NCBI GenBank assembly: GCA_024636355.1
Contig: JAGXHH010000200.1
Location: 1 to 14,635, forward strand
Length of the DNA stretch: 14,635 bases
Origin: Desulfobacteraceae bacterium
GTDB taxonomy: Bacteria > Desulfobacterota > Desulfobacteria > Desulfobacterales > Desulfosalsimonadaceae
Direction of reading: 5' to 3'
Shown here: piece after piece, positions 1-7,316 of the stretch
How positions within the stretch are numbered: position 1 is the first letter of the stretch
How the letters are laid out: each line of letters opens with the position of its first letter
Position numbers and translations under genes: made by a program
Notes under the pieces: model-generated
The model's input: the letters and a program-made list of their open reading frames with translations, nothing else
Databases searched by the model: none
What the model was told of the DNA's origin: nothing

Positions 1-222
1 CGATACTCCCCGCTTGCGGAAGCGTTCCCACCAGATCAGGTGAAATGAAAAATAGAGGAGAAACAGGATGAGAATATGCCAGCCGGACAGAACGGCAACC
101 GACGGCGGGAGGAAATACAGGTAAACAGCGCCCACTGCCCCCAATGTCAAACGAGCGGCAAACTGATAGCCCGGGCTGTAAAAAACGGTATGCGGCGTGC
201 GGTGTTCCAATGCATTGTACAT
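1..222 (-). CDS. Partial membrane protein of unknown function (runs off left edge)
   Basis: An open frame on the minus strand begins at an ATG at 222 and stays open for 74 codons to the window edge, so the C-terminus is missing. The visible part has a polar N-terminus of about 20 residues, then two strongly hydrophobic stretches at roughly residues 21-45 and 49-65. It then has a positively charged segment (WERFRKRG) typical of a cytoplasmic flank. That pattern looks like two membrane helices. The frame is open back to a stop at 331-333 and a TTG at 312 would add 30 residues, so the true start is uncertain; neither start has a clear Shine-Dalgarno sequence. It lies downstream of gmd-fcl in the same direction, so a role in surface polysaccharide is possible but unsupported. 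I do not recognise the family. A plus-strand frame over the same bases is probably its shadow. Confidence 0.5.
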   Translation of the reverse strand, partial: MYNALEHRTPHTVFYSPGYQFAARLTLGAVGAVYLYFLPPSVAVLSGWHILILFLLYFSFHLIWWERFRKRGVS

Positions 223-453
223 AGGGCGGAGATCCGGAAGAAAAGCAGTAAACGTCCCATTAGGAGGGGCTGAACTTTCAAACCCAACTGTTAAAACGGT
301 CTGGCATGTCAAACCACTTACGGCATTTGTTTATAAATTCCTTTCTTCAAAACGCCGCCCCGCGGGATAATTGCTCTCAAGGAACTGGTTTATTCAACAG
401 GGTTAACACCCCCCTCAAAGACCTCTTCGAATTGCGAATATGCGTTTATTCAC

Positions 454-480
454 CCCTCGAGGGGGGAGTGGCACTTTTTT
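454..480 (+). repeat. CCCTC(G/A)AGGGGGGAG element with T-run, copy 1
   Basis: The 15-mer CCCTCGAGGGGGGAG at 454-468 matches the 15-mer at 10749-10763 at 14 of 15 positions. Each is followed by a T-run (six T at 475-480 here). It is G-rich with a self-complementary core, so it could form a short hairpin. There is no plus-strand gene upstream for it to terminate, so a dispersed intergenic repeat is an alternative reading. Confidence 0.35.
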
Positions 481-548
481 GACGCTTCAACACCGCTCTG
501 CAAAATTACCGGAACCCGGGGTACGTCAGCTTTTTACGATTTCATCAA

Positions 549-569
549 CTTTGAACCTTGAACTTTCAA
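549..569. repeat. Three imperfect tandem heptamers
   Basis: CTTTGAA, CCTTGAA and CTTTCAA follow one another without gaps just downstream of the fcl stop codon. Each differs from the first by one base. A variable-number heptamer repeat is one explanation; three units are too few to exclude chance. Confidence 0.35.
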
Positions 570-576
570 CCCGCCC

Positions 577-1551
577 TCAACCAAACACCCCGTTCTCCAG
601 ACATCTTTTATATGTCTCCGCAATTCCCTGCGTCAATGATATCCGGTAGTGCCAGCCCATTTCCTTTAATCTGGTCACATCGAGCAGTTTACGTGGCGTG
701 CCGTCCGGCTTTTCCGAATCATAAACGATTGATCCTTCAAATCCGACTATGTTTCTGATCGTTTCGGCCAGTTCGGCGATCGAAATATCTTTGCCGCATC
801 CGATATTGACGAGGGGGGTATCGTATTTGGACGACAGGTCATCATAGGTGGCATCGGGAAGGGTCAGGATAAACGCGGCGGCATCGGCGAAATCATCCGA
901 GTGAAGAAATTCCCGCCGGGGCGTTCCGGAGCCCCAGACGGTGACGGTATCTCGTCCGGCGGTTTTTGCATCATGAAATTTTCGGATCAGGGCCGGCAGG
1001 ACATGGCTGTTTTCCAGGTCGAAATTGTCATTGGGTCCGTACAGGTTGGTCGGCATCACGGCGACAAAACGGGTTCCGTACTGGCGATTGTACGATTGAC
1101 ACATTTTGATCCCGGCAATTTTAGCGACAGCATACGGCTCATTGGTCGGCTCCAGCGGCCCTGTCAGGAGGAACTCCTCTTTCATCGGCTGCGGGCACTC
1201 CCGGGGATAGATACAGGTGGACCCCAGGAAAATCAGACGCTTTACCCCAACCTGCCACGCATTGTGGATGATATTGTTCTGAATGACAAGATTGTCATGG
1301 ATAAATTCCGCCGGATAGGTGCTGTTGGCCAGTATGCCACCCACTCTGGCAGCCGCAATCAACACGCAGTCCGGCCGTTCTGCGTCAAAAAAAGCCTCCA
1401 CATCCGCCTGCCGGGTCAAATCGAGTTGTTGACGGCTGCGGGTCACCAGATTGGCGAACCCCTTTTCGAGAAGTTTCCGGGTCAGCGCAGAGCCGGCGAG
1501 TCCCAGATGTCCGGCCACATAAATTTTGTCATCGTGTTTGATCATCGGCAT
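577..1551 (-). CDS. fcl: GDP-L-fucose synthase
   Basis: This cytoplasmic enzyme performs the 3,5-epimerisation and NADPH-dependent 4-reduction of GDP-4-keto-6-deoxy-mannose, giving GDP-L-fucose for surface glycans. It is an extended short-chain dehydrogenase. The Rossmann glycine motif GHLGLAG is at residues 14-20, and the catalytic Ser111, Tyr140 and Lys144 lie in the expected order. Cys113 and His183, which match the epimerase pair Cys109 and His179 of the E. coli enzyme, are present with the same constant offset of four. The 324-residue length is normal for the family. Two ATGs compete for the start (1551 and 1545). The AAGGG just upstream is better spaced from the second, so the protein may begin at residue 3. 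Only five bases separate it from gmd upstream, so the two are almost certainly one operon, and gmd supplies its substrate. Confidence 0.96.
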   Translation of the reverse strand: MPMIKHDDKIYVAGHLGLAGSALTRKLLEKGFANLVTRSRQQLDLTRQADVEAFFDAERPDCVLIAAARVGGILANSTYPAEFIHDNLVIQNNIIHNAWQVGVKRLIFLGSTCIYPRECPQPMKEEFLLTGPLEPTNEPYAVAKIAGIKMCQSYNRQYGTRFVAVMPTNLYGPNDNFDLENSHVLPALIRKFHDAKTAGRDTVTVWGSGTPRREFLHSDDFADAAAFILTLPDATYDDLSSKYDTPLVNIGCGKDISIAELAETIRNIVGFEGSIVYDSEKPDGTPRKLLDVTRLKEMGWHYRISLTQGIAETYKRCLENGVFG

Positions 1552-1556
1552 CGCCC

Positions 1557-2720
1557 TTACATCGTCGCTTCAAAGCTTGCGGGAATCGGGAAACCGTTTC
1601 GCCGGCAGATCGATTCCCGGGCTGCTTCGGCAATATCGTGTGAAATCATTTCCATGATCATATCGTCAAATGAAATTTCGGGTTTCCACCCGAGTTTACG
1701 TTTTGCCTTGGCCGGATCACCCAGCAGGGTTTCGACTTCCGTGGGCCGGAAATACTCCGGGTCAACTGAAACAATGACCTGCCCCTCCTTCAGGCGTTCA
1801 AACCGGTGGGGAAACGGCAGGCCGTTTAATACCGGTACTGCGGGATCGAGTGCGGAAACAATCCCCTTTTCCTCAAGCCCCTCGCCTTCCCACCTCAAAT
1901 GAATGCCCACACCGGCGAACGCTTTTTCGCAGAATTCACGAACCGAATGCTGCTCACCCGTGGCAATGACAAAATCATCGGGTTCATCCTGTTGAAGAAT
2001 GAGCCATTGCGCCCGAACAAAATCCTTTGCATGCCCCCAGTCGCGAAGGGCGTTTATGTTGCCGAGAAACAGCTTCGATTCCAGCCCCAAGGCGACCCGG
2101 GCCGCCGCACGGGTGATTTTACGGGTTACGAAGGTTTCGCCCCGGATCGGCGATTCATGATTGAACAGGATGCCGTTGCAGGCAAACATCCCGTAGGCTT
2201 CCCGGTAGTTGACCGTACACCAGTAGGCGTAGAGTTTAGCACAGGCATAGGGAGAGCGGGGATAAAACGGTGTCTCCTCATTCTGGGGAATTTCCCGGAC
2301 TTTACCATAGAGTTCTGAAGTTGACGCCTGGTAGAAGCGGATCTTTTTTTCAAGCCCGAGAATCCGGATGGCCTCGAGCAGGCGCAAAGTGCCCAATGCA
2401 TCGGCATTTCCCGTATATTCCGGAGATTCAAACGACACCTTTACATGGCTCTGAGCCGCCAGATTGTAGATTTCATCCGGCTGGACTTCCTGGACGATCC
2501 GGACCAGGTTGGTGGCATCGGTGAGATCACCGTAATGCATCTTGAACCGGACATTGCTTTCATGGGGATCCTGGTACAGGTGATCCACCCGCTGGGTGTT
2601 AAACAGGGAGGCCCGGCGCTTAATGCCGTGAACGCTGCCGTATCCCATCTCCAGTAAAAATTCAGCCAGGTAAGCCCCGTCCTGCCCGGTGACCCCGGTA
2701 ATCAATGCAGTTTTTCCCAT
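1557..2720 (-). CDS. gmd: GDP-mannose 4,6-dehydratase
   Basis: It converts GDP-D-mannose to GDP-4-keto-6-deoxy-D-mannose, the first step to GDP-L-fucose and related 6-deoxyhexoses, using tightly bound NADP. From the chosen start the protein has 387 residues. The nucleotide-binding glycines are at 9, 12 and 15 (GVTGQDG). The catalytic set is Thr134, Glu136, Tyr158 and Lys162, in STSELYG and YACAK contexts. The family signatures RDWGHAKDF (about 226-234) and YFRPTEVE (about 323-330) are also present. The frame can be extended to a TTG at 2753, but the ATG at 2720 is preceded by AAGGGG at good spacing and begins with the family-typical MGKTALITG, so I use that. It is the first gene of the gmd-fcl pair. 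Confidence 0.97.
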   Translation of the reverse strand: MGKTALITGVTGQDGAYLAEFLLEMGYGSVHGIKRRASLFNTQRVDHLYQDPHESNVRFKMHYGDLTDATNLVRIVQEVQPDEIYNLAAQSHVKVSFESPEYTGNADALGTLRLLEAIRILGLEKKIRFYQASTSELYGKVREIPQNEETPFYPRSPYACAKLYAYWCTVNYREAYGMFACNGILFNHESPIRGETFVTRKITRAAARVALGLESKLFLGNINALRDWGHAKDFVRAQWLILQQDEPDDFVIATGEQHSVREFCEKAFAGVGIHLRWEGEGLEEKGIVSALDPAVPVLNGLPFPHRFERLKEGQVIVSVDPEYFRPTEVETLLGDPAKAKRKLGWKPEISFDDMIMEMISHDIAEAARESICRRNGFPIPASFEATM

Positions 2721-2805
2721 CCGTTTCCCCTTAAGAGTAATATTTTTAAGCAATCAATAGTGGCGCACGATTACACCATATGCCATCGGTTGATTCTTTT
2801 CGTCT

Positions 2806-2834
2806 GGAATATCAGGCACAATAGCTTTATTCAA
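2806..2834 (-). promoter_or_regulatory. Weak candidate promoter for gmd-fcl
   Basis: Read on the minus strand, TTGAAT (2834-2829) and TATTCC (2811-2806) are separated by 17 bases, about 85 bases upstream of the gmd ATG. Both hexamers match the sigma-70 consensus only in part. No other pair in the 2754-2880 gap looked better. Confidence 0.22.
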
Positions 2835-2880
2835 GCACTTTTCTCCGCACCCATTTCCGCCGGATTTTCGCTTTAAACTA

Positions 2881-3870
2881 TTATTTCCGGGCGGCATTCA
2901 CGATTTCAGACGCCACCTGCTTGATTGCGTTGGATTCGGAACTTTCACTTACCCTTTGCAACCGACCGGTCAACTCGGGGTCATCGAGCACACCGAACAG
3001 GTGCAGGATGTCGCCTTTAACCGGATCATCGAAAGCGTCAAACCGCTCCCATAAGGTTTCGAGAATTTTCCGGGACAGACCGGGATCTCTTTCCGCCAGA
3101 TACTCGAAGGCAACCATGGCGCCGAGCCGCACCGACCACTTCGGATCGGTGAGCAGATCAAAAAAGCCGGGAATGATGATTCCCGCATCCCCCATGAGAT
3201 CGGCGACGCCTCCGGCATTGCCGTCGGCGATCATTTTTTTCAAAGTATCCGTGCCCAACTGGGCAGGATCACGATCGGCCATTATATTGACCACTTCAGA
3301 AAGATCAAAAACCCCGGTCCAACGGAAACGGTCATCTAAAATCGTGGTCGGCACCGAACGGACTTGGTCCGCCCGCGCGGCTTTTGAAAACAGCTGGGCG
3401 TCTATAATCCGTATATCGACCCTTGCGGAAAGGGCCCCTGCCAGAAACAAGGCGCGCTGCAACGCCTGCGGACAATAGGGGCAGTTGACCGAGACATACA
3501 TTTTAAACGTCGCCGGCAGACCGATGCGCTGTTGAATTTCACCGGCATTTACACCGAAATCCGTGCTGTTTAAAAAGTCATGCCCCGCAAGTGCCATAAG
3601 AAATCCTTCGAGCAACTTTCCGCTCGGGACCACCTGGAAATGCATGTTATCCGATATATGAATGGCCGGCGGTTCATCTTCAGCCGGCTTCCGAACTACG
3701 GAGACATCGGCAAGGAGTTCACTTATTCGTTCACAGAATGCCGTCATTTTCTGACCGGCCGGATCATCGGTATAGGCCAAACGGATCCGGCAGGGACCGA
3801 TGATGTCGCGGTGCCGGGTCACAATCGTTTCATCCGCGGGCGATAACGGCTGCATCACGGGTTCATCCAT
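2881..3870 (-). CDS. Double thioredoxin-fold disulfide oxidoreductase with C-terminal HEAT-like region
   Basis: Residues about 25-95 look like a first thioredoxin fold without an active-site motif. Residues about 120-200 form a second with the redox motif CPYC (Cys130, Cys133) and the cis-proline (SVPTT, Pro174) that faces it. This paired arrangement is seen in PDO-type glutaredoxin-like proteins and in the N-terminal part of AhpF. Residues about 225-329 are helical, with spaced motifs such as DPKWSVRLGAM and DDPVKGDILHLFG that resemble HEAT repeats, usually protein-binding surfaces. Likely role: thiol-disulfide exchange on a protein partner, in the cytoplasm, since no signal peptide is visible. 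Partner and reductase are unknown. The start ATG at 3870 has a GGGA about ten bases upstream; Met6 is an alternative. It is transcribed away from the tetR-mqnB fusion and apparently alone. Confidence 0.8.
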   Translation of the reverse strand: MDEPVMQPLSPADETIVTRHRDIIGPCRIRLAYTDDPAGQKMTAFCERISELLADVSVVRKPAEDEPPAIHISDNMHFQVVPSGKLLEGFLMALAGHDFLNSTDFGVNAGEIQQRIGLPATFKMYVSVNCPYCPQALQRALFLAGALSARVDIRIIDAQLFSKAARADQVRSVPTTILDDRFRWTGVFDLSEVVNIMADRDPAQLGTDTLKKMIADGNAGGVADLMGDAGIIIPGFFDLLTDPKWSVRLGAMVAFEYLAERDPGLSRKILETLWERFDAFDDPVKGDILHLFGVLDDPELTGRLQRVSESSESNAIKQVASEIVNAARK

Positions 3871-4070
3871 AAGAATACGGTCCCTTTTTAACTGTAATTT
3901 ATCAATTTTACTTCTGATCGGATTTGATGTATAAACTTCCTGGAAAATCCCGATATTTTAGATCAATTCATTCAGCAATAACATAATGTCATACGGTTGT
4001 ATTTTCAAATCATTTATGTTGAATAGTATAAATAAGAAACCCCTTTCGAATACCCGAAACCGGTGAAAAA
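3871..4070. promoter_or_regulatory. Divergent intergenic region between the thioredoxin-like gene and tetR-mqnB
   Basis: This AT-rich stretch must carry the promoters of both flanking genes. It has an inverted repeat, AACATAA (3980-3986) with TTATGTT (4014-4020), spaced by 27 bases, and a smaller one, ATACGGTTGTAT (3991-4002), between the arms. A -10-like GTATAAAT lies at about 4026-4033. No copy of the TGACCA/TGGTCA palindrome found upstream of mqnE is present here. The repeats may be operators or chance in AT-rich DNA. Confidence 0.3.
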
Positions 4071-5531
4071 TTGTTTACGAAAAAAACCTTTCAGAACCTG
4101 CCCAAGACCAAACAGGAACGGATCACCCGGGTTGCCATGGAGGAATTCGGCAACAAGGGCTTTGAAGGCGCCAGCATCAATACGATGGTCGACAAACTGA
4201 AAATTGCCAAAGGATCGATTTTTCAATACTTTGGTGACAAAAAAGGACTTTTTCTTTTTGTTTTCGAGCAATCCGTAGAGCGGGTAAAGAACCATCTGCG
4301 AAAGGTGCGCGATCAGAGCCGGAATGATCCCCTGGAAATCCGCCTGCGCAAAACGCTGGCCGCCGGAATCGATTTCATCCGGCAGCACCCGCTGTTGTAC
4401 CGGATGTATTTGCGGATGTTTGTTGAATCGAAATTGCCGTTCAGGGAAGAAATCCTTCGCTCGCTGCGCGGCAACAGCATTGACTTTCTCGGGGAACTAC
4501 TCGAAGACGCCCGGAAAAATGGCGAATTGCGCACCGGAATCGATATCGAAAAAACGACGTTTCTGCTCGATGCCGTAATGGACCGGTTCCTGCAGGCCCA
4601 CCTGACACCCCATCTCGATGCAGGTCTCGGTATTTACCAGGCGCCGGAAGATCGGATCGACATATGGATCGGCACGCTTGCAGATGTCATCTGCCGGGGC
4701 ATTTCCGTGGCCGATCCGGTTTCTGACCATTCACCTTCCGCCCCTTATTTATTGGTGACCGCTGCCGTAGAAAAGGAGCTTGCGCCGTTATTGGCCCGCA
4801 TGGAAGATCTGAAAGCCGAAACCGGTTCAGTACGTCGGATCTATTATGGAAAAATTGCGGATATCCCGGTGCGCCTGGCGGAAACCGGTCCGGGCATGGT
4901 CAATGCCGTGCAGACCATTACGGCGCTGGCAGAAAAATGCCGGCCTGCTGCCATTCTTGTAACCGGCTGCGGCGGCGCGTTTAAAGGATCCGGCCTGGGT
5001 CTCGGCGATGTCGCCCTGGCGAGCGAAGAAATCGATGCCCACCTCGGCCTGGAAACCGGGGACGGCGCCCCGCACGCCCCCCTGCCCTTTGCTGTACTGC
5101 ATGCAGAAAAAACCTCCTTGACCAACCGGTATCCAATGGACAATCTGCTTATGGATCGAGCCTGGCAGATTCTGCAGACCGCTTTTGATGCAGCAAGCGG
5201 CATCCGGACGGGCAAAGGGCCGTTTTTGACGGTGTCCACGATTACAGCCACCGAAGAAACTGCCGGAGATTACCAAAAAGCCTATGCCCCCTGCATGGAA
5301 CAGATGGAAGGAGCCGGAGCGGCCCATGTGGCAGCATTTTACGGCATTCCGTTCCTGGAGGTGCGCGGGGTGAGCAATTTCGTCGGCCCCCGGGATCGCA
5401 ACGCCTGGGACATTTCCCTGGCATCGGACCGGTCCTGTGCGGCGGTATATGCCATTATTTCAGGGATGGGGGAAGAAATGTTAAAGCAAAGCCTTAAAGA
5501 AATTCAAAAAAACTTAGATGAATTAAAATGA
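4071..5531 (+). CDS. mqnB: TetR-family regulator fused to futalosine hydrolase (MqnB)
   Basis: Residues 1-210 form a complete TetR-type repressor. The helix-turn-helix is at about 33-56 (ending in SIFQYFGDKKGLF) and a helical ligand and dimer domain follows. After a short Pro/Ser linker (about 212-226), residues 227-486 are a nucleoside phosphorylase-fold hydrolase. Its features are AAVEKEL with Glu234, GPGMVNAV (273-280), VTGCGGAF (297-304), MEGAGAAH with Glu413, and RGVSNFVGPRD (432-442). The Asn436-Val-Gly...Arg-Asp ending fits futalosine hydrolase rather than MTA/SAH nucleosidase. That enzyme removes hypoxanthine from futalosine to give dehypoxanthine futalosine. The frame is unbroken across the linker and no start codon with a ribosome site lies there, so one 486-residue protein is expected, about twice a lone MqnB. 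The start is TTG with GGTGA about six bases upstream. It overlaps mqnD by four bases (ATGA). DNA targets are unknown; see the palindrome upstream of mqnE. Confidence 0.9.
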   Translation: MFTKKTFQNLPKTKQERITRVAMEEFGNKGFEGASINTMVDKLKIAKGSIFQYFGDKKGLFLFVFEQSVERVKNHLRKVRDQSRNDPLEIRLRKTLAAGIDFIRQHPLLYRMYLRMFVESKLPFREEILRSLRGNSIDFLGELLEDARKNGELRTGIDIEKTTFLLDAVMDRFLQAHLTPHLDAGLGIYQAPEDRIDIWIGTLADVICRGISVADPVSDHSPSAPYLLVTAAVEKELAPLLARMEDLKAETGSVRRIYYGKIADIPVRLAETGPGMVNAVQTITALAEKCRPAAILVTGCGGAFKGSGLGLGDVALASEEIDAHLGLETGDGAPHAPLPFAVLHAEKTSLTNRYPMDNLLMDRAWQILQTAFDAASGIRTGKGPFLTVSTITATEETAGDYQKAYAPCMEQMEGAGAAHVAAFYGIPFLEVRGVSNFVGPRDRNAWDISLASDRSCAAVYAIISGMGEEMLKQSLKEIQKNLDELK

Positions 5532-6370
5532 AAAACAGACTATCACTTGGATATTCCACCTGTCCCAACGATACATACATCTTCCATGCCCTTGCCCACA
5601 ATCATATCGATACTGGAGACCTGAAATTTGATATCCGGCTGGCGGATGTGGAACAGCTCAACCAATGGGCGCAACGCGATCTACTCGACATTTCGAAGCT
5701 CTCCATTGCCGCTGTCGGGCACCTGGGCGGCCGCTACCGTCTGCTTTCAAGCGGAGCGGCTCTTGGAAACGGTTGCGGCCCCCTGATCATCGCCCGTCCC
5801 GGGACGGGTCTTTCAAAAATTGCCGATGCCGCCATCGCGGTCCCCGGCATGTTCACCACCGCCCATATGCTCCTCGGTTTGTACATGAAAAAACCGCCGA
5901 TTGCGACACCCATGGTATTCGACGAAATCATGCCCGCGGTCGGAGACGGCCGTTACGACTATGGTGTCATCATCCATGAAGGCCGCTTCACATATGAAAA
6001 TTATGGATTAAACTGCCTGCTCGATCTGGGGCAATGGTGGGAACAGACCACAGGAATGCCGATTCCTTTAGGCGGGATTGCGGTAAGAAACGATCTGGAA
6101 CCGCAGACGGCAAAACAGGTGGAAACGGCTGTAAGAGACAGCATCCTCTATGCCCGGATCCATCCGGAAGCGGCACATGAGTACATCCGTGGTCATGCCC
6201 GGGAGATGGCCGACGATGTGATCCGCCAGCACATCGGGCTCTATGTGAACGACTACAGCCTGGACTTAGGGGATACGGGACGAAAAGCGATCGAAACCCT
6301 GCTGGATCTGGCCAGAAAACACCGGCTGATCGGCGGCTCTACCCATCCCCGGTTTATTGTGTCTAATTAA
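5528..6370 (+). CDS. mqnD: 1,4-dihydroxy-6-naphthoate synthase
   Basis: MqnD converts cyclic dehypoxanthine futalosine to 1,4-dihydroxy-6-naphthoate, the last soluble step before prenylation in the futalosine route to menaquinone. It has a periplasmic-binding-protein-like fold but acts in the cytoplasm. The family hallmark STCPNDTYIFHA is at residues 10-21, NGCGPLII is at about 81-88, and the IHEGRFTY segment carries His150, the likely catalytic histidine known from MqnD structures. The 280-residue length is usual. Its ATG overlaps the stop of the tetR-mqnB fusion, so the two are probably translationally coupled. Its 3' end overlaps the end of mqnA on the other strand by eight bases, which leaves no separate terminator between the convergent operons. 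Confidence 0.95.
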   Translation: MKNRLSLGYSTCPNDTYIFHALAHNHIDTGDLKFDIRLADVEQLNQWAQRDLLDISKLSIAAVGHLGGRYRLLSSGAALGNGCGPLIIARPGTGLSKIADAAIAVPGMFTTAHMLLGLYMKKPPIATPMVFDEIMPAVGDGRYDYGVIIHEGRFTYENYGLNCLLDLGQWWEQTTGMPIPLGGIAVRNDLEPQTAKQVETAVRDSILYARIHPEAAHEYIRGHAREMADDVIRQHIGLYVNDYSLDLGDTGRKAIETLLDLARKHRLIGGSTHPRFIVSN

Positions 6371-7301
6371 CCTGGAACATATCTGACGGCACCTCTTCCA
6401 CCTCATCTGCCTGCGGATCGAGAGCGAAATAACGATGGGGCTCGAAAAACCGCATCCTGGGCCGTCCGGAGATGAGCCGGTGGGAAACGAGCCGATCGAA
6501 ATAGCTACGGAGTCCATCCTTGTGCCTTTCCGTCAGCCCGTATTCGAGACATTTGAAGTAACTGCTGCAGATCGATTCCGCGAGTTTCAGCGTTCGGGAC
6601 GCATCTTCCGCTATGTCATCTATCTGCTCCATCCCCATTTCATACGACATATAAAAGAGTGCCAGAATGGCCAAGACCCGCTCCGGATGTCGCTCGGCAA
6701 ATTCGCGCCGTACCGCCCAGAGGGCAAACACGAACGGCAGGCCGGTCATTTCCCGCCACACATCCCCCAGGTCCCATGCGTGGGCGAATGCAATATCCCA
6801 GGTATACGACAACGCTGAGTTGCCGATCACCAGTACTGCCGCGGCATCTGCCGGTACATCGGCAGGAGTTCGCACTGCAAGTGTTTCAAACCGGGACGAG
6901 ATCCGTTTTTCCGCCAGAATCAACCGCAGCAGGGAAGCGGCCGATTCGGAATCCGCGGTCAGTACGATCTTTCGACCTTCCAGCAGGTCCAATGGATATC
7001 TGGAAAAAAGACGCACGCTCATCACGGGACCGTCGCAGGCGATCGCAAGATCCGGCAGTATCAGCCACTGATCGCTGTTTTTCGCATATGCGGCCGTGGA
7101 GACCGGACTGATATCCAACCGCCCTTCGACCATCAACCGGTTCAATTCGGCCGGGGTTTTGCGGATAAACGACAAGCCCGGACACGTCAGGCCGTTGTCG
7201 AACCCATAATAGACCGGCGCCACATTCACGTAACTGATCCGCCCGACCGTTATCATGTCCGTATCATTTGCCTCGCCTGAAAAATCATTCATATATCGCA
7301 T
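6363..7301 (-). CDS. mqnA: Chorismate dehydratase
   Basis: MqnA removes water from chorismate to give 3-[(1-carboxyvinyl)oxy]benzoate, the committed first step of the futalosine pathway. It is a distant relative of MqnD with the same binding-protein-like fold. Signatures are GRISYVNVAPVYYGFD (20-35), LDISPVSTAAYA (62-73), SVRLFSR (95-101) and DLGDVWREMTGLPFVFALWA (177-196). The protein has 312 residues from the ATG at 7301; a shorter form from Met16 (MITVGRISY) would match the usual family N-terminus but lacks a well-placed ribosome site. An AAGAAG lies upstream of 7301. It is the last gene of the mqnE-mqnC-mqnX-mqnA operon, 15 bases after the deaminase gene. Confidence 0.94.
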   Translation of the reverse strand: MRYMNDFSGEANDTDMITVGRISYVNVAPVYYGFDNGLTCPGLSFIRKTPAELNRLMVEGRLDISPVSTAAYAKNSDQWLILPDLAIACDGPVMSVRLFSRYPLDLLEGRKIVLTADSESAASLLRLILAEKRISSRFETLAVRTPADVPADAAAVLVIGNSALSYTWDIAFAHAWDLGDVWREMTGLPFVFALWAVRREFAERHPERVLAILALFYMSYEMGMEQIDDIAEDASRTLKLAESICSSYFKCLEYGLTERHKDGLRSYFDRLVSHRLISGRPRMRFFEPHRYFALDPQADEVEEVPSDMFQVN

Positions 7302-7316
7302 GTGCTGTTTTCTTCT

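Larger units (their letters stand above)
223..576. other. Gap of about 350 bases without a convincing gene
   Basis: No frame here has a plausible start, ribosome site and protein-like composition, apart from a possible N-terminal extension of the left-edge membrane ORF up to 312. The stretch contains a C-tract at 409-416, a 12-base palindrome (CCCCTCGAGGGG, 453-464) followed by six T at 475-480, and three imperfect heptamers at 549-569. It separates the end of fcl from the next minus-strand gene. No clear minus-strand terminator (hairpin plus T-run) was found after fcl. Confidence 0.5.

Noticed and set aside
76..273. A 65-codon plus-strand frame near the left edge, with GAGGAG upstream
   Set aside because: The opposite strand reads as a hydrophobic membrane protein, and the GAGGAG is the complement of its Leu/Tyr codons. 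The peptide shows no recognisable features.
454..480. Rho-independent terminator on the plus strand
   Set aside because: The G-rich palindrome has almost no loop and no plus-strand gene ends upstream. On the minus strand there is no T-run after it.
469..486. Possible sigma-54 promoter (TGGCAC followed by T-rich spacer and TGAC)
   Set aside because: The -12 GC is missing at the required spacing (GG-N10-AC), and no plus-strand gene follows.
901..1902. A 333-codon plus-strand open frame across fcl and gmd
   Set aside because: It lies antisense to two well-supported enzymes with all catalytic motifs, and its translation shows no domain or motif. It is a frame shadow.
3975..4025. dif-like site because of TTATGTTGAAT resembling a XerD arm
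   Set aside because: The XerC half shows no similarity at the required distance, and the match is in AT-rich DNA. It is not near xerD either.
4071..5531. Two separate genes (tetR and mqnB) at this locus
   Set aside because: The frame is continuous through the linker and neither an ATG nor a Shine-Dalgarno sequence is found near the start of the hydrolase domain.
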